Made by a program: the position numbers and the translations under genes
NCBI RefSeq assembly: GCF_000306965.1
Contig: NZ_JH976438.1
Coordinates: 128,255-168,249 of the forward strand
Source of the DNA: Amphibacillus jilinensis Y1
GTDB lineage: Bacteria > Bacillota > Bacilli > Bacillales > Amphibacillaceae
Direction: 5' to 3'
DNA length: 39,995 nucleotides
Part shown: positions 25,289 to 32,978 of the stretch, piece after piece
Layout: every line of letters starts with the position of its first letter
How positions within the stretch are numbered: position 1 is the stretch's first letter
The notes under the pieces: generated by a model
What the model was told of the DNA's origin: nothing
What the model saw: the letters and a program-made list of their open reading frames with translations, nothing else
Database searches by the model: none

Positions 25289-26245
25289 GTGAAAGCCACA
25301 ATGACTTTGATTTCAGAACCGTTATATCCGAATATTGAACCATTTCAATGGGAATTAGCATTGTTTAAAAGTAAACCTGTACGCCGGCTAAAGCATTTAG
25401 CTCATTTTGGTGCCGGGTCCTTAGTGTCTCCTGTTATACATAGTCGATATGAGCATACCGTAGGCGTCTGGAAATTGGTTAGTTTCTTTTTTCCTGATGC
25501 TATTAATCTTCGAATAGCAGCAATTCTCCATGATATTGGTCATTTACCATTTTCACATGCTGTCGAAGCGCCATTGGGTTTTAATCATCATCAGTTAACC
25601 CAAAATTATATTCGAGAAGAGGAAATAACCCATATTCTTGCGCGTTTAGAGATTGAACCAAAAACGATTATTGATTTGTTGGACATGCCAACAGTGATAA
25701 CTGGAAGAGGGCAAGTGTTGGGGCTGGATCATTTAGATAGTTTTTTTCGCGATACTTATATGTCTGGTCAATTAACAAAGCTGCCTGGATCAATTTTAGC
25801 TAACTTAACGTGCACAGCCGATGGTATTGAAACAGATCGAGAAACAGGATGTGACTTAATGGCTCTTATTCTCGCTGATCATCAACTTTTTTTATCACCT
25901 TATATGGTGGCGGTTGATCGGCTATTGGCTGAAGCAGTAAAGGCACATTGGCTAGCGGTACCTCAAGTTGATAAAGATCAATTTGCACGTATGATTGATG
26001 CAGACCTAATTTTTATGTTACAACATTCGCCCTCAGATAAAGCAAGACAATTAATCAATACCATTTTGTTTAACCCTGATCAAATAAAGATAAGTAAGCA
26101 AGCTTCAGCCAACAGTTATCCAATCAGTGTTAGAAAAATATATAACAAGCTTCCTAGAGTAAATGCTACATGTCTCAATGAAGCAAGTAGAATAGAAGAA
26201 AAGCTGGCAGATCTAGCCTTTGATGAACGCTATGTATCCGTCTAA
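25289..26245 (+). CDS. HD-domain phosphohydrolase
   Basis: 318 residues from GTG at 25289 (GGGGAG 8 bases before; ATG at 25301 is the alternative). The HD metal site is spread as in dGTPase-like proteins: HSRYEHTVGVWKL (first His, about residue 50), ILHDIGHLPFSHAVE (the HD pair, about 79-93) and LDHLDSFFRD (Asp, about 148). Such enzymes remove phosphate from nucleotides or related molecules; which one is unknown. It stands alone between the cupin gene and the T-box leader. Confidence 0.85.
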   Translation: MKATMTLISEPLYPNIEPFQWELALFKSKPVRRLKHLAHFGAGSLVSPVIHSRYEHTVGVWKLVSFFFPDAINLRIAAILHDIGHLPFSHAVEAPLGFNHHQLTQNYIREEEITHILARLEIEPKTIIDLLDMPTVITGRGQVLGLDHLDSFFRDTYMSGQLTKLPGSILANLTCTADGIETDRETGCDLMALILADHQLFLSPYMVAVDRLLAEAVKAHWLAVPQVDKDQFARMIDADLIFMLQHSPSDKARQLINTILFNPDQIKISKQASANSYPISVRKIYNKLPRVNATCLNEASRIEEKLADLAFDERYVSV

Positions 26246-26265
26246 ATGAGAGATAAAAAATAAGC

Positions 26266-26294
26266 TTTACAGAATCGATGGGAAGTGTTAAACT
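26266..26294 (+). promoter_or_regulatory. Promoter of the T-box transcript
   Basis: TTTACA (26266-26271), 17-base spacer, TAAACT (26289-26294), just before the T-box stem I. Confidence 0.65.
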
Positions 26295-26304
26295 ATTCAA
26301 AATT

Positions 26305-26584
26305 ATTAATGAGCGATGATGAGAAGAGTAGATAAACGATGGCTTTGCAGAGAGCTCCGTTAGCTGAAAAGGAGTAAGCTGGATTTTGTTGAACCAAACC
26401 TCTAAGCTTTACACTGGATCCAATCGAGGTGATAGTGTGACGGGAGCTCCCGTTACAGAGCTAGGGTATAAGGACATCATCCTGTACCCGACAAGGTTAA
26501 TATAGTGATATATTAATAAACTGAGGTGGCACCGCGATCATAATTCCCGCCCTCAAGACTAGGTCTTGGGGGTGGGATTTTTTC
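26305..26584 (+). promoter_or_regulatory. T-box riboswitch (tRNA-sensing leader), probably tRNA-Gln
   Basis: Stem I has AGTA (26327-26330), the AGAGAG bulge segment and a distal arm. The specifier side reads GAACCAAACC (26391-26400), best parsed GAAC-CAA-A, so the codon is CAA (Gln); AAC (Asn) is the alternative. The T-box GAGGTGGCACCGCG is at 26523-26536; its TGGC pairs with a tRNA 3' end whose discriminator is G, as in Gln and Asn tRNAs. The terminator CCCGCCCTCAAGAC-TAG-GTCTTGGGGGTGGG plus T run ends at 26584. Uncharged tRNA should allow read-through into the MFS gene. Confidence 0.92.
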
Positions 26585-26687
26585 TATGTTAAGCAAATGT
26601 CAAGTAACGGCATAAATAGTTAAGAGTACCAAATATAAAAAAAGATAGCATCATGCTAACTAGGAATTGTGATCGGGGGAGAGATTC

Positions 26688-27941
26688 ATGAAGTCAAATT
26701 TTAATGCGTTTATATCTTATCGCTTTATTTTTTTATTTGTTATTGGTTTGTCACATGTAGGGGAATGGTTATATTTTATTGCACTAAATTTAATCATTTT
26801 AGAGAGAACAGGTGCTCCTGCAGCGGTAACGGGCTTATATTTAATCAAACCATTAGCAGCCATGTTTGCAAGCTTCTGGATCGGGAGTGTTATTGATCGC
26901 TTAAATAAGCGTCAGTTAATGGTGTGGTTAGATTTAATCCGTGCAGGTCTTATCATACTGTTACCATTGCAAAATCAGTTAACGGTTATTTATCTACTCG
27001 TCTTTGCTATTAATATAGCAAGTGCGATGTTTGGGCCAACTTCAATAATTTATATGACAAAATTAATTGAAGAAAAACAACGCAAGTCATTTAATGCGTT
27101 TCATAGTCTTGTTACATCAGGGGCTTTTTTGATTGGACCTGCCTTAGCGGGAATATTGTTTGGCTTGGGTACGCCACTTTTGGCGATTTATTTTAATAGC
27201 ATTGCTTTGCTAGTATCTGGCATATTAACACGATTTATCCCAGATGTTGAAGCGGTAGACTGCACGTTAAGCCAATCAAATCGCTTGTCGTTTCAACAAC
27301 TCAAGCAAGATTGGCGATCGGTCCTTATTTTTAGTCGGCAATTTCGATTAATTATGTTTATTTATTTTTTATTTAATGCAACCATGATTGGCATGACAAG
27401 TGCAGTTGATTCATTGGAAGCCGCTTTTGCTACAGGCGTATTAGCTTTGTCTGATCGGTCATACGGTTTCTTAGTAACACTTGCTGGGGTAGGGGTGTTG
27501 AGTGGTGCATCACTCAATACAAGGATGGTTAATAAATGTAATCAATCCTTTATGATGGGAGGGAGTGTCGTTCTTGTTTCTATCGGTTATTGGATTTATG
27601 GATGGTCAACCACATTTGTGATTGCTGGATTCGGCTTTTTTATCATTGGTTTTTTTACTTCATTTGCAAATACCGCTTTTTTAACATTTTATCAGCATCA
27701 TGTCCCTGTTGATATGATGGGGCGAATAAGTAGTATTTATCAAATGGCTGAAGCCATATTTATTATGCTGATGACGGGTCTTATCGGTTTATCAACAGCC
27801 TTTTTTTCGCTGCGTTTTATTGTATTAGCTGGTGTCGCAGTGATGTCAATGTTCTCTCTATTACTTTGTTATTTGCTGATTGTCAATGTTAAACGTAAAC
27901 GTTCCAAACCGCTACTTCACCGATCTACTGACATGATATAA
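26688..27941 (+). CDS. MFS transporter under T-box control
   Basis: 417 residues, about 12 membrane helices. The loop after helix 2 reads WIGSVIDRLNKRQLMVWLD, the MFS motif-A region, and the N-terminus HVGEWLYFIALNLIILERTGAPAAVTGLYLI resembles the MFS_3 (macrolide/siderophore exporter-like) branch. The substrate is unknown. The T-box leader 100 bases upstream suggests an amino-acid-related role, perhaps glutamine, or peptide or amino-acid analogue transport (inference). GGGGGAGAG precedes the ATG. Two small genes follow closely and may share the transcript. Confidence 0.85.
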   Translation: MKSNFNAFISYRFIFLFVIGLSHVGEWLYFIALNLIILERTGAPAAVTGLYLIKPLAAMFASFWIGSVIDRLNKRQLMVWLDLIRAGLIILLPLQNQLTVIYLLVFAINIASAMFGPTSIIYMTKLIEEKQRKSFNAFHSLVTSGAFLIGPALAGILFGLGTPLLAIYFNSIALLVSGILTRFIPDVEAVDCTLSQSNRLSFQQLKQDWRSVLIFSRQFRLIMFIYFLFNATMIGMTSAVDSLEAAFATGVLALSDRSYGFLVTLAGVGVLSGASLNTRMVNKCNQSFMMGGSVVLVSIGYWIYGWSTTFVIAGFGFFIIGFFTSFANTAFLTFYQHHVPVDMMGRISSIYQMAEAIFIMLMTGLIGLSTAFFSLRFIVLAGVAVMSMFSLLLCYLLIVNVKRKRSKPLLHRSTDMI

Positions 27942-27986
27942 TATATGGTAACTGCATCTGATCCATTTTAAAAAGGGGAAATCTTG

Positions 27987-28523
27987 GTGTATTTGACGAT
28001 TGCGTATTTAAAAGATGGAAATGCAAAACAAAAATACGTGTATCAGGTATTGCAACAATTAGGGATAATGAATGACTTTTCCTGCTACTCCCCCGTCCTT
28101 TGTGGGACGATCCCGTTAGCTATAGATCATGATCACTCTGATTTGGATATTATTATGACAGTCAAGGACTTCCACGTGTTCACTGATGAGGTTAAAGAAG
28201 CTTATGGTCAAATGGAAGGATTTCGTGTTAAACTTTATAATGTGCGAAATATACCAACAGTAAAAGTTAATTTCTACTATCATAACTTAGCTTTTGAAAT
28301 CTTCGCGCAAGACAAGCCAGTGATTGAACAAAATGCTTATTTACACATGATAATAGAAGCAAAATTACTTAGTCTATTCCCAGACTCTAGAAGTAAAGTG
28401 ATCGCATATAAAAAGCAGGGTTATCATACAGAAGCCGCTTTTTGTAAAGTGTTAGATCTATCAGGAAATGATCCTTTTTCAACACTTTTAGATTATGGCA
28501 GAGAAAAGAATTGGGTTATGTAA
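27987..28523 (+). CDS. DUF4269-type nucleotidyltransferase-fold protein
   Basis: 178 residues from GTG at 27987, 8 bases after AAAAGGGG; TTG at 27984 is also possible. CGTIPLAIDHDHSDLDIIM (about 37-55) is a nucleotidyltransferase-like motif (GT..., then DLD), followed by VKVNFYYHNLAFEIFAQ, where the third acidic residue of the fold may lie. The pattern fits DUF4269 proteins, whose reaction is not established to my knowledge. It is 45 bases after the MFS gene on the same strand. Confidence 0.7.
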   Translation: MYLTIAYLKDGNAKQKYVYQVLQQLGIMNDFSCYSPVLCGTIPLAIDHDHSDLDIIMTVKDFHVFTDEVKEAYGQMEGFRVKLYNVRNIPTVKVNFYYHNLAFEIFAQDKPVIEQNAYLHMIIEAKLLSLFPDSRSKVIAYKKQGYHTEAAFCKVLDLSGNDPFSTLLDYGREKNWVM

Positions 28524-28540
28524 AACAAAGGGAGCGGAGT

Positions 28541-29095
28541 ATGTTGCAAGAACAAGTAATACGTGTACTGCACATTGGTAAACGAGCAAGTACCTTGAAA
28601 AAGTTGACAGAAGTGTGCGTTGACCAGGGCTTTCATGTGAGTTGGACGAATCAACTTAAGCAAATTGAAGTAATCACTGCAACTTATCAAGCCAGTGATT
28701 ATGATGTGATTACCTTTGAACAAGACATAAATACGGAAACAAAAGAAAAGTTAATGATAAGATTTACAAAGCAAAATCCTCAAATTAAAGTGATCACTAG
28801 ACTGGCTGCGATCCCGAGTCTCGTTATTGATCAAGTGTATCAAACTTTTCGTTCAGATCAACACGCCTTACACATTGAACGGATAGCCCCTAATCAAATT
28901 GAATTAGCTAATCAAAACCGTTGTCATATAATGGTGAAGCATTATTGGGTGAATTGGTTATACCAAAAGAAAGCTGCTGTTCTATTGAATCTTGAAGTTG
29001 ATAAAGGTGAAATGACCGTGGCGTGGCCTCATAAATCAAAACAAAGTTATGTCACAGTTGTTGCCGATAATCAGGTAATTGAGGTGTTAAGTTAA
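28541..29095 (+). CDS. Conserved-looking hypothetical protein
   Basis: 184 residues from ATG at 28541 (GGGAGCGGAG before it), 17 bases after the previous gene. I do not recognise it. The first half alternates hydrophobic strands and helices: VIRVLHIGKR, GFHVSWTNQL, DYDVITFEQD and QIKVITRLAAI. This is reminiscent of a response-regulator or flavodoxin-like alpha/beta fold, though the usual phosphorylated Asp is not evident. The second half looks beta-rich. Soluble; no signal peptide. Confidence 0.6.
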   Translation: MLQEQVIRVLHIGKRASTLKKLTEVCVDQGFHVSWTNQLKQIEVITATYQASDYDVITFEQDINTETKEKLMIRFTKQNPQIKVITRLAAIPSLVIDQVYQTFRSDQHALHIERIAPNQIELANQNRCHIMVKHYWVNWLYQKKAAVLLNLEVDKGEMTVAWPHKSKQSYVTVVADNQVIEVLS

Positions 29096-29220
29096 GAGAA
29101 GGGCAAGGGTATCCATTGATTTCATGGGATTGTAGCCCAATGATGATATCTCATGAAGTCAAGATTGCTGCTTTGTTCAATGATGATTATTTCTTGTTGT
29201 GGAGAAAGGAGACGGTGACT

Positions 29221-29636
29221 ATGAGCAGATACTTCGTTAGCTTTGTTATTATTTGTATAGTGATTATCTCATTCATTTTTAATCGATCAAACACCGATAT
29301 TGCTATTGATCGTATAGATTTTAACGAGGTAAAACTCATAGTGACGCCCCTGCTCCTGACCATCAACATGAATTATGGGTGCAATTTCTAAAGAAAGATT
29401 CGACAACCTCAGAAGGTCATATTCTTGTTGACCTGATGACGAAGGCATATGATGAGGAACCTGATCGGCATAATGTTATCACAGTCGATCAAGTGCGAAC
29501 TGTCTATTGGGGTGGAAAGTTAGATCAGACACAGATTGATTACTTTCAAGTTGAGTGGTTAGATGAACAGACGGTTGATATTGCCGGGCACGTGATCAAT
29601 CCATTTAAAGAAAAGATTGATCATTACCGTGAGTAG
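29221..29636 (+). pseudogene. DUF5412-like small membrane-anchored protein, frameshifted
   Basis: ATG at 29221 behind AAAGGAG. The first frame gives one membrane helix (YFVSFVIICIVIISFIF) and then diverges after FNEVK at the A run 29331-29334. A one-base gain there joins it to the second frame, SDAPAPDHQHELWVQFLKK...VYWGGKLDQTQIDYFQVEWLDEQTVDIAGHVINPFKEKIDHYRE, which looks like DUF5412. The rejoined protein would have about 138 residues. Cause: true inactivation, slippage on AAAA, or a sequence error. Confidence 0.7.
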
Positions 29637-29668
29637 TGGAGATAGGAGGGACGGTGTTACTTTTCGAA

Positions 29669-30374
29669 TCAATGACCGTCTCTATAATATTTTTGGCAAA
29701 GATTAAAGTGGTGTTGCTCATGAATGCCGATTAAATCGATGCTTTGAATGAAGTTAGGATAGTGGGCAATTGGATCAGGATAGCGAATATGTCCGGCTAT
29801 TCTTTCATTAAGAGTTGTCACCATCGACTCTAATTTTTTTGTTTCATGCGCTATTTCCTTAAGTAAAGTCGTCGTGCTTATCAATTGTTCAACATGCTTA
29901 GGTGGCATAATTATAGAAGGCGCTCGCATGGCTTTGCTGTATTTTTGACGATATTCTAGGTAGATATTATTTATCACAGATAAGCGTCCGTAAAATATCC
30001 ACCTCAAAATAGAGAACAGTGGTAAATCTGTTGAGCTGGGTGATAACGGACGCTAATGTCCTGATTCACTCAACTAACAATCAGTGGACGAAGAACGAAA
30101 TTGCCCACTGATTGAAGGTTCGTTTTATTTGTGTTGAGTAGGATGAATGTTTCCAGATCCATGCGATGGGTTTGGCTAATGGTAAATAAACGGTATTTAG
30201 TTGTCTAAACCGTTTGACCATTAAATACAGGTGATAATAGGTTTCACCAATTGACCATTTATTTACTTGTGGGCGAGCCCAGACTTGCCAATTATTTTCC
30301 GCTATAAAACGGCTGAATATCTCTCTTTGGTCATAGATCTTTTCAAAATGCTTCGTAATCGATGTGTTCTGCAT
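29669..30374 (-). pseudogene. DinB-superfamily gene interrupted by IHR copy 10
   Basis: The N-terminal part (30374-30129) ends ...WKHSSYSTQ and then runs into the repeat, which adds 15 foreign residues before a stop at 30081. The C-terminal part (29974-29669) is INNIYLEYRQKYSKAMRAP...GIHEQHHFNLCQKYYRDGH. Removing 154 bases (149-bp core and one TTTAT) joins them in frame into 183 residues, the usual DinB_2 size, with candidate metal-binding histidines in GETYYHLYLM and HEQHH. The start is ATG at 30374, 10 bases after the upstream ClbS-like gene, so it was the second gene of an operon. Probably no longer functional. Confidence 0.88.
29970..30128 (+). repeat. IHR repeat copy 10, inserted in a gene
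   Basis: Full copy: TTTAT (29970-29974), core 29975-30123 (149 bp), TTTAT (30124-30128). Hairpin 1: CGTCCGT..CCACCTCAAAATAGA with AAATCTGTTGAGCTGGG..AACGGACG. Hairpin 2: CAATCAGTGG..CCCACTGATTG. It splits a DinB-type reading frame. Confidence 0.93.
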
Positions 30375-30384
30375 GATTTCCCCG

Positions 30385-30900
30385 TCAACTTAACTGTTTT
30401 TTATATTTTTTTAATTTCTTTACAGCCCAATCGTAGTGACTTGATGTCGCCGATACAAGATAAGAGCCTAAAGAGGTTGTATTCGTCCACTGATAGTATT
30501 TTTTAGTAAAGAGCTCTTCATTACTGTGGCGATCGATTAAACAGAACATTTCATTGTGTGAATGGGCTAATAGTGCTTTAGCTGTTTGCAAATCTGTATC
30601 TTGATAATGAAGCCAAATCGCATGATTTAGTTCTGCTGTTGTTTTCCAACTGTAACCTTCCCTCGGCATAATCGGTTTTTTACCACTCATCCCAACCTGG
30701 TACCATTGCTTCATCATATTGTGCCATTCATGAAGATGAACAAGGACATCACGAATATTACGATCACGGTCTTCAAATGGGAAGGTGCCGTTTTGTTGTA
30801 CGTCAGTCATAGTGTTTATTAATGTTAATAAGGCTTGATAATTATGTTCAGCTGCTTCGAGAAGTTCTACTTTTGATTTTGGTCTCGCCACGTTTGCCAC
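30385..30900 (-). CDS. ClbS/DfsB-family four-helix-bundle protein
   Basis: 171 residues. MANVARPKSKVELLEAAEHNYQALLTLI, RDRNIRDVLVHLHEWHNMMKQWYQ (about 47-70), MPREGYSWKTTAELN and the closing LGSYLVSATSSHYDWAVKKLKK match the ClbS/DfsB (DUF1706) family of the DinB-like superfamily. ClbS itself protects against colibactin; most other members are uncharacterised. AAGTTAAGGAAG-type ribosome site before the ATG. The interrupted DinB gene follows 10 bases on. IHR copy 11 lies in its upstream region. Confidence 0.8.
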   Translation of the reverse strand: MANVARPKSKVELLEAAEHNYQALLTLINTMTDVQQNGTFPFEDRDRNIRDVLVHLHEWHNMMKQWYQVGMSGKKPIMPREGYSWKTTAELNHAIWLHYQDTDLQTAKALLAHSHNEMFCLIDRHSNEELFTKKYYQWTNTTSLGSYLVSATSSHYDWAVKKLKKYKKQLS

Positions 30901-30930
30901 TTCCTTAACTTCTTTTTGCTAACATCTAAC

Positions 30931-30979
30931 TTTATCACAGATAACCATCTGTAAAATACCCACTGAAGGTTCGTTTTAC
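30931..30979 (+). repeat. IHR repeat copy 11 (internal deletion, 49 bp)
   Basis: TTTATCACAGATAACCATCTG TAAAATA-CCCAC-TGAAGGTTCGTTTTAC: only the two ends remain, joined at the CCCAC that both hairpins contain. The right-end TTA (30976-30978) is the stop codon of the minus-strand gene upstream. Confidence 0.85.
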
Positions 30980-31473
30980 TCAACAATCGTTAATTTTGAC
31001 TTACCAGAAAAATACATGAAGGTGCCAAATAATGCGCCACCACACAACCAGATGGTGAGATGGATGAAACCATAAGTATACGTGCCAGTATATAAGAAAT
31101 CAAAGAGCCCCATTAAGGTAAACATCTGTAATCCCCAAGTTATCCCCATAAATACCGCTTGCCATTTTATTTTTTTCTTTATTATCATGTAATCTTGATA
31201 GCTATAAATTTCTTCAATATCTACTTTTGAAACGCGTAACCTAATCGTAATGACCCCAGCATAAGTTAAATTCAGGACGAGAATAAAAAAGTAGTCAATC
31301 GATGGACTAGCCTGTTGATAATTAATGAAAAAGAGTCTGACGAACATATAGACCATACTTATACACCACAACCACATTCCTGTATTACCTAAAATGCGGT
31401 AAATCTCTTGATATTGAAATTCATCACGATCACGTGAGAAACCTAGTATTCTATTGATTAATTTTGTCTTCAT
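30976..31473 (-). CDS. Membrane protein of an XRE-membrane gene pair (DUF3278-like)
   Basis: 165 residues, about four hydrophobic helices (about 33-53, 63-80, 105-125 and 133-155). The layout MKTKLINRILGFSRDRDEFQYQEIYRILGN, then membrane helices, resembles DUF3278/DUF6773-type proteins that are commonly paired with a small XRE regulator, as here; assignment by eye only. It overlaps that regulator by 23 bases, so they are translated together. Its TAA stop is provided by the end of IHR copy 11, so the original C-terminus may have been slightly different. Confidence 0.65.
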   Translation of the reverse strand: MKTKLINRILGFSRDRDEFQYQEIYRILGNTGMWLWCISMVYMFVRLFFINYQQASPSIDYFFILVLNLTYAGVITIRLRVSKVDIEEIYSYQDYMIIKKKIKWQAVFMGITWGLQMFTLMGLFDFLYTGTYTYGFIHLTIWLCGGALFGTFMYFSGKSKLTIVE

Positions 31474-31666
31474 CTTTTTCTGCCTCCCAAAACAATGTGT
31501 TTAAATCGGTATGTAACGCTTTAGCGATGTTAATACATAACAGCAAAGAAGGATTATATTTATCTTTTTCAATCATATTAATAGTTTGTCTTGATACACC
31601 GATATTTTTGGCCAAGTTTGCTTGTGTTAATCCATGCTTTTTTCGGTAATAGGCGACACGATTCAT
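31451..31666 (-). CDS. Small XRE-family HTH regulator
   Basis: 71 residues, almost entirely a lambda-repressor-like HTH: VAYYRKKHGLTQANLAKNIGVSRQTINMIEKDKYNPSLLLCINIAKAL. Size and sequence match the YozG-like regulators that accompany small membrane proteins. The promoter at 31708-31736 lies over a GATGTC/GACATC dyad, so it probably represses its own operon. The membrane protein may hold or modulate it (inference from similar pairs). Confidence 0.88.
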   Translation of the reverse strand: MNRVAYYRKKHGLTQANLAKNIGVSRQTINMIEKDKYNPSLLLCINIAKALHTDLNTLFWEAEKDEDKINQ

Positions 31667-31700
31667 TAAACGGTTCTCTCCTAGCTTAGATGATCAATTC

Positions 31701-31736
31701 GATGTCAATTATATTAGACATCAGTAGAAGTGTCAA
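31701..31736 (-). promoter_or_regulatory. Promoter and operator of the XRE-membrane operon
   Basis: Minus-strand TTGACA (31736-31731), 17-base spacer, TATAAT (31713-31708), a consensus promoter. GATGTC (31701-31706) and GACATC (31717-31722) form a dyad around the -10. Confidence 0.8.
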
Positions 31737-31754
31737 TTATATATATATTTGTTA

Positions 31755-31850
31755 ACATCCCGTACCCAGCGATACCCCCGTTCCATGGACACGGCTTCAG
31801 CTAATCGGCATTCAAAGGAAATTTGCCAAAGTAGGTATTCAGCTCGCGAT
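31755..31850. repeat. Decayed GC-rich element
   Basis: TTCCATGGACACGGCTTCAG (31781-31800) recalls TTCCGTGGGCACGGCTTCGG of the window-start element (minus strand, about 91-72). The surrounding bases are diverged. No gene lies here. Confidence 0.4.
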
Positions 31851-31884
31851 TCATCTTATTTGTCTTATAGATTAAGTGAAAGAT

Positions 31885-31925
31885 GTTCATTCATTATTTA
31901 TAACAAGTTATCACTTTAAATGAAC
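31885..31925. promoter_or_regulatory. Large dyad before the LytTR operon
   Basis: GTTCATT...ATAAC-AA-GTTAT...AATGAAC: symmetric over 41 bases, 70 bases before the LytTR gene; ACATTCATG follows at 31934. A likely binding site for the LytTR protein or another regulator. Confidence 0.5.
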
Positions 31926-31995
31926 GTGTTAGGACATTCATGCTGTTATATATTAAAAAACGCGTTACGATAATAACAAGAAAGGGGGAAACGAG

Positions 31996-32460
31996 TTGAA
32001 GATTGATATCGATATTAATGAAGATTATGGCGAGGAAATTGAGGTAGCTATCCGATCAAGATCCTGGTCTAAAGCACTTGACCAAGTGATTCAAAACATA
32101 AAACGAGTAGATGTCAAACGGATTACGGGTATTGACGGTGAGCAAACGCTGGTTTTATCGCCAGAATCAATTGACTTTATTTTTGCTCAAAATAGAAAGG
32201 TATATGCGAGTGTAAAGGGCCGGTCGATCCAGATAAATATGAAACTTTATCAACTTGAGCAATTATTAATGCCTGCTGATTTTACCCGTTTTTCGAAATC
32301 AGTACTTGGTAATTTAAAGCGAATAACCAAATTTGAGTTGTCATTTAACGGGAATTTATGTGTTTATTTTAAAACAGGGAGTAGCACGTATGTATCAAGA
32401 AAATATGTCAATGACATTAAAACAAAATTGTTAATGGATGGTGATAAAAATCATGAATGA
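31996..32460 (+). CDS. LytTR-family DNA-binding regulator
   Basis: 154 residues from TTG at 31996, behind AAAGGGGGAAACGAG. Residues 1-45 form a short N-terminal part. Residues 50-148 are a LytTR domain: PESIDFIFAQNRKVYASVKGRSIQINMKLYQLEQLL..DFTRFSKSVLGNLKRITKFELSFNGNLCVYFKTGSSTYVSRKYVNDIK. There is no receiver domain, so it is not a classical response regulator. Its end overlaps the DUF3021 gene. Such LytTR-membrane protein pairs are known in Firmicutes, where the membrane partner restrains the regulator. A dyad upstream (31885-31925) may be its site. Confidence 0.88.
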   Translation: MKIDIDINEDYGEEIEVAIRSRSWSKALDQVIQNIKRVDVKRITGIDGEQTLVLSPESIDFIFAQNRKVYASVKGRSIQINMKLYQLEQLLMPADFTRFSKSVLGNLKRITKFELSFNGNLCVYFKTGSSTYVSRKYVNDIKTKLLMDGDKNHE

Positions 32461-32851
32461 GATCATTAAACGGATATGGGTTGGTTTTGGTTTTGCGAGC
32501 GTACTCACATTTGTTGCATTGTCATTAATAGTCTTGCAACAAGTCGATACTTCAGTGTATGAAGTTTGGCAACATATGCTTGGCAGTTTAGTAATGGGCG
32601 CTTATTTTGGCGTTGCCTCATTTATTTTTGAGCAAGAAAGATGGAGTCCGCTTATACAGACGGTTGCTCATTTTTCACTCTCTATCCTAGTGTGGTTACC
32701 ACTTGCTTTATTTTTAGGTTGGGTACCACTAGGTTGGTGGACAATTATTATCGGTGTCTTTAGTTTTACCGTGGTTTATTGCTTATTTTGGCTAGGTTCT
32801 ACGCTCTATTTCAAAAGCGTATTGAAACAATTGAATCAGATGGTTAAATAG
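32453..32851 (+). CDS. DUF3021 membrane protein, partner of LytTR
   Basis: 132 residues with four hydrophobic helices (about 11-30, 45-62, 75-95 and 100-125), the DUF3021 layout; it starts MNEIIKRIWVGFGFASVLTFVALSLIVLQ. ATG at 32453 lies in the last codons of the LytTR gene. The usual gene order LytTR-DUF3021 supports the assignment. Unlike many such pairs, no ABC transporter genes follow; a terminator comes at once. Confidence 0.8.
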   Translation: MNEIIKRIWVGFGFASVLTFVALSLIVLQQVDTSVYEVWQHMLGSLVMGAYFGVASFIFEQERWSPLIQTVAHFSLSILVWLPLALFLGWVPLGWWTIIIGVFSFTVVYCLFWLGSTLYFKSVLKQLNQMVK

Positions 32852-32857
32852 CACGTG

Positions 32858-32890
32858 AGGCAGTTCGAAGCATTCGAACTGCCTTCTTTG
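32858..32890 (+). terminator. Terminator of the LytTR-DUF3021 operon
   Basis: AGGCAGTTCGAA (32858-32869), GCA loop, TTCGAACTGCCT (32873-32884), then TCTTTGTT. Confidence 0.85.
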
Positions 32891-32978
32891 TTAAAAGGAT
32901 GGTTCGCTGTTCGAGTGAAAAAAGATATGTTAAACTATGGTAAACTATTGCAAAAGAAAAATAGGAGGATGTTTGTTG

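Noticed and set aside
29669-30007. Separate gene for the C-terminal DinB piece
   Set aside because: Its first 11 codons are repeat sequence and it has no ribosome site; it is the displaced end of the interrupted gene.
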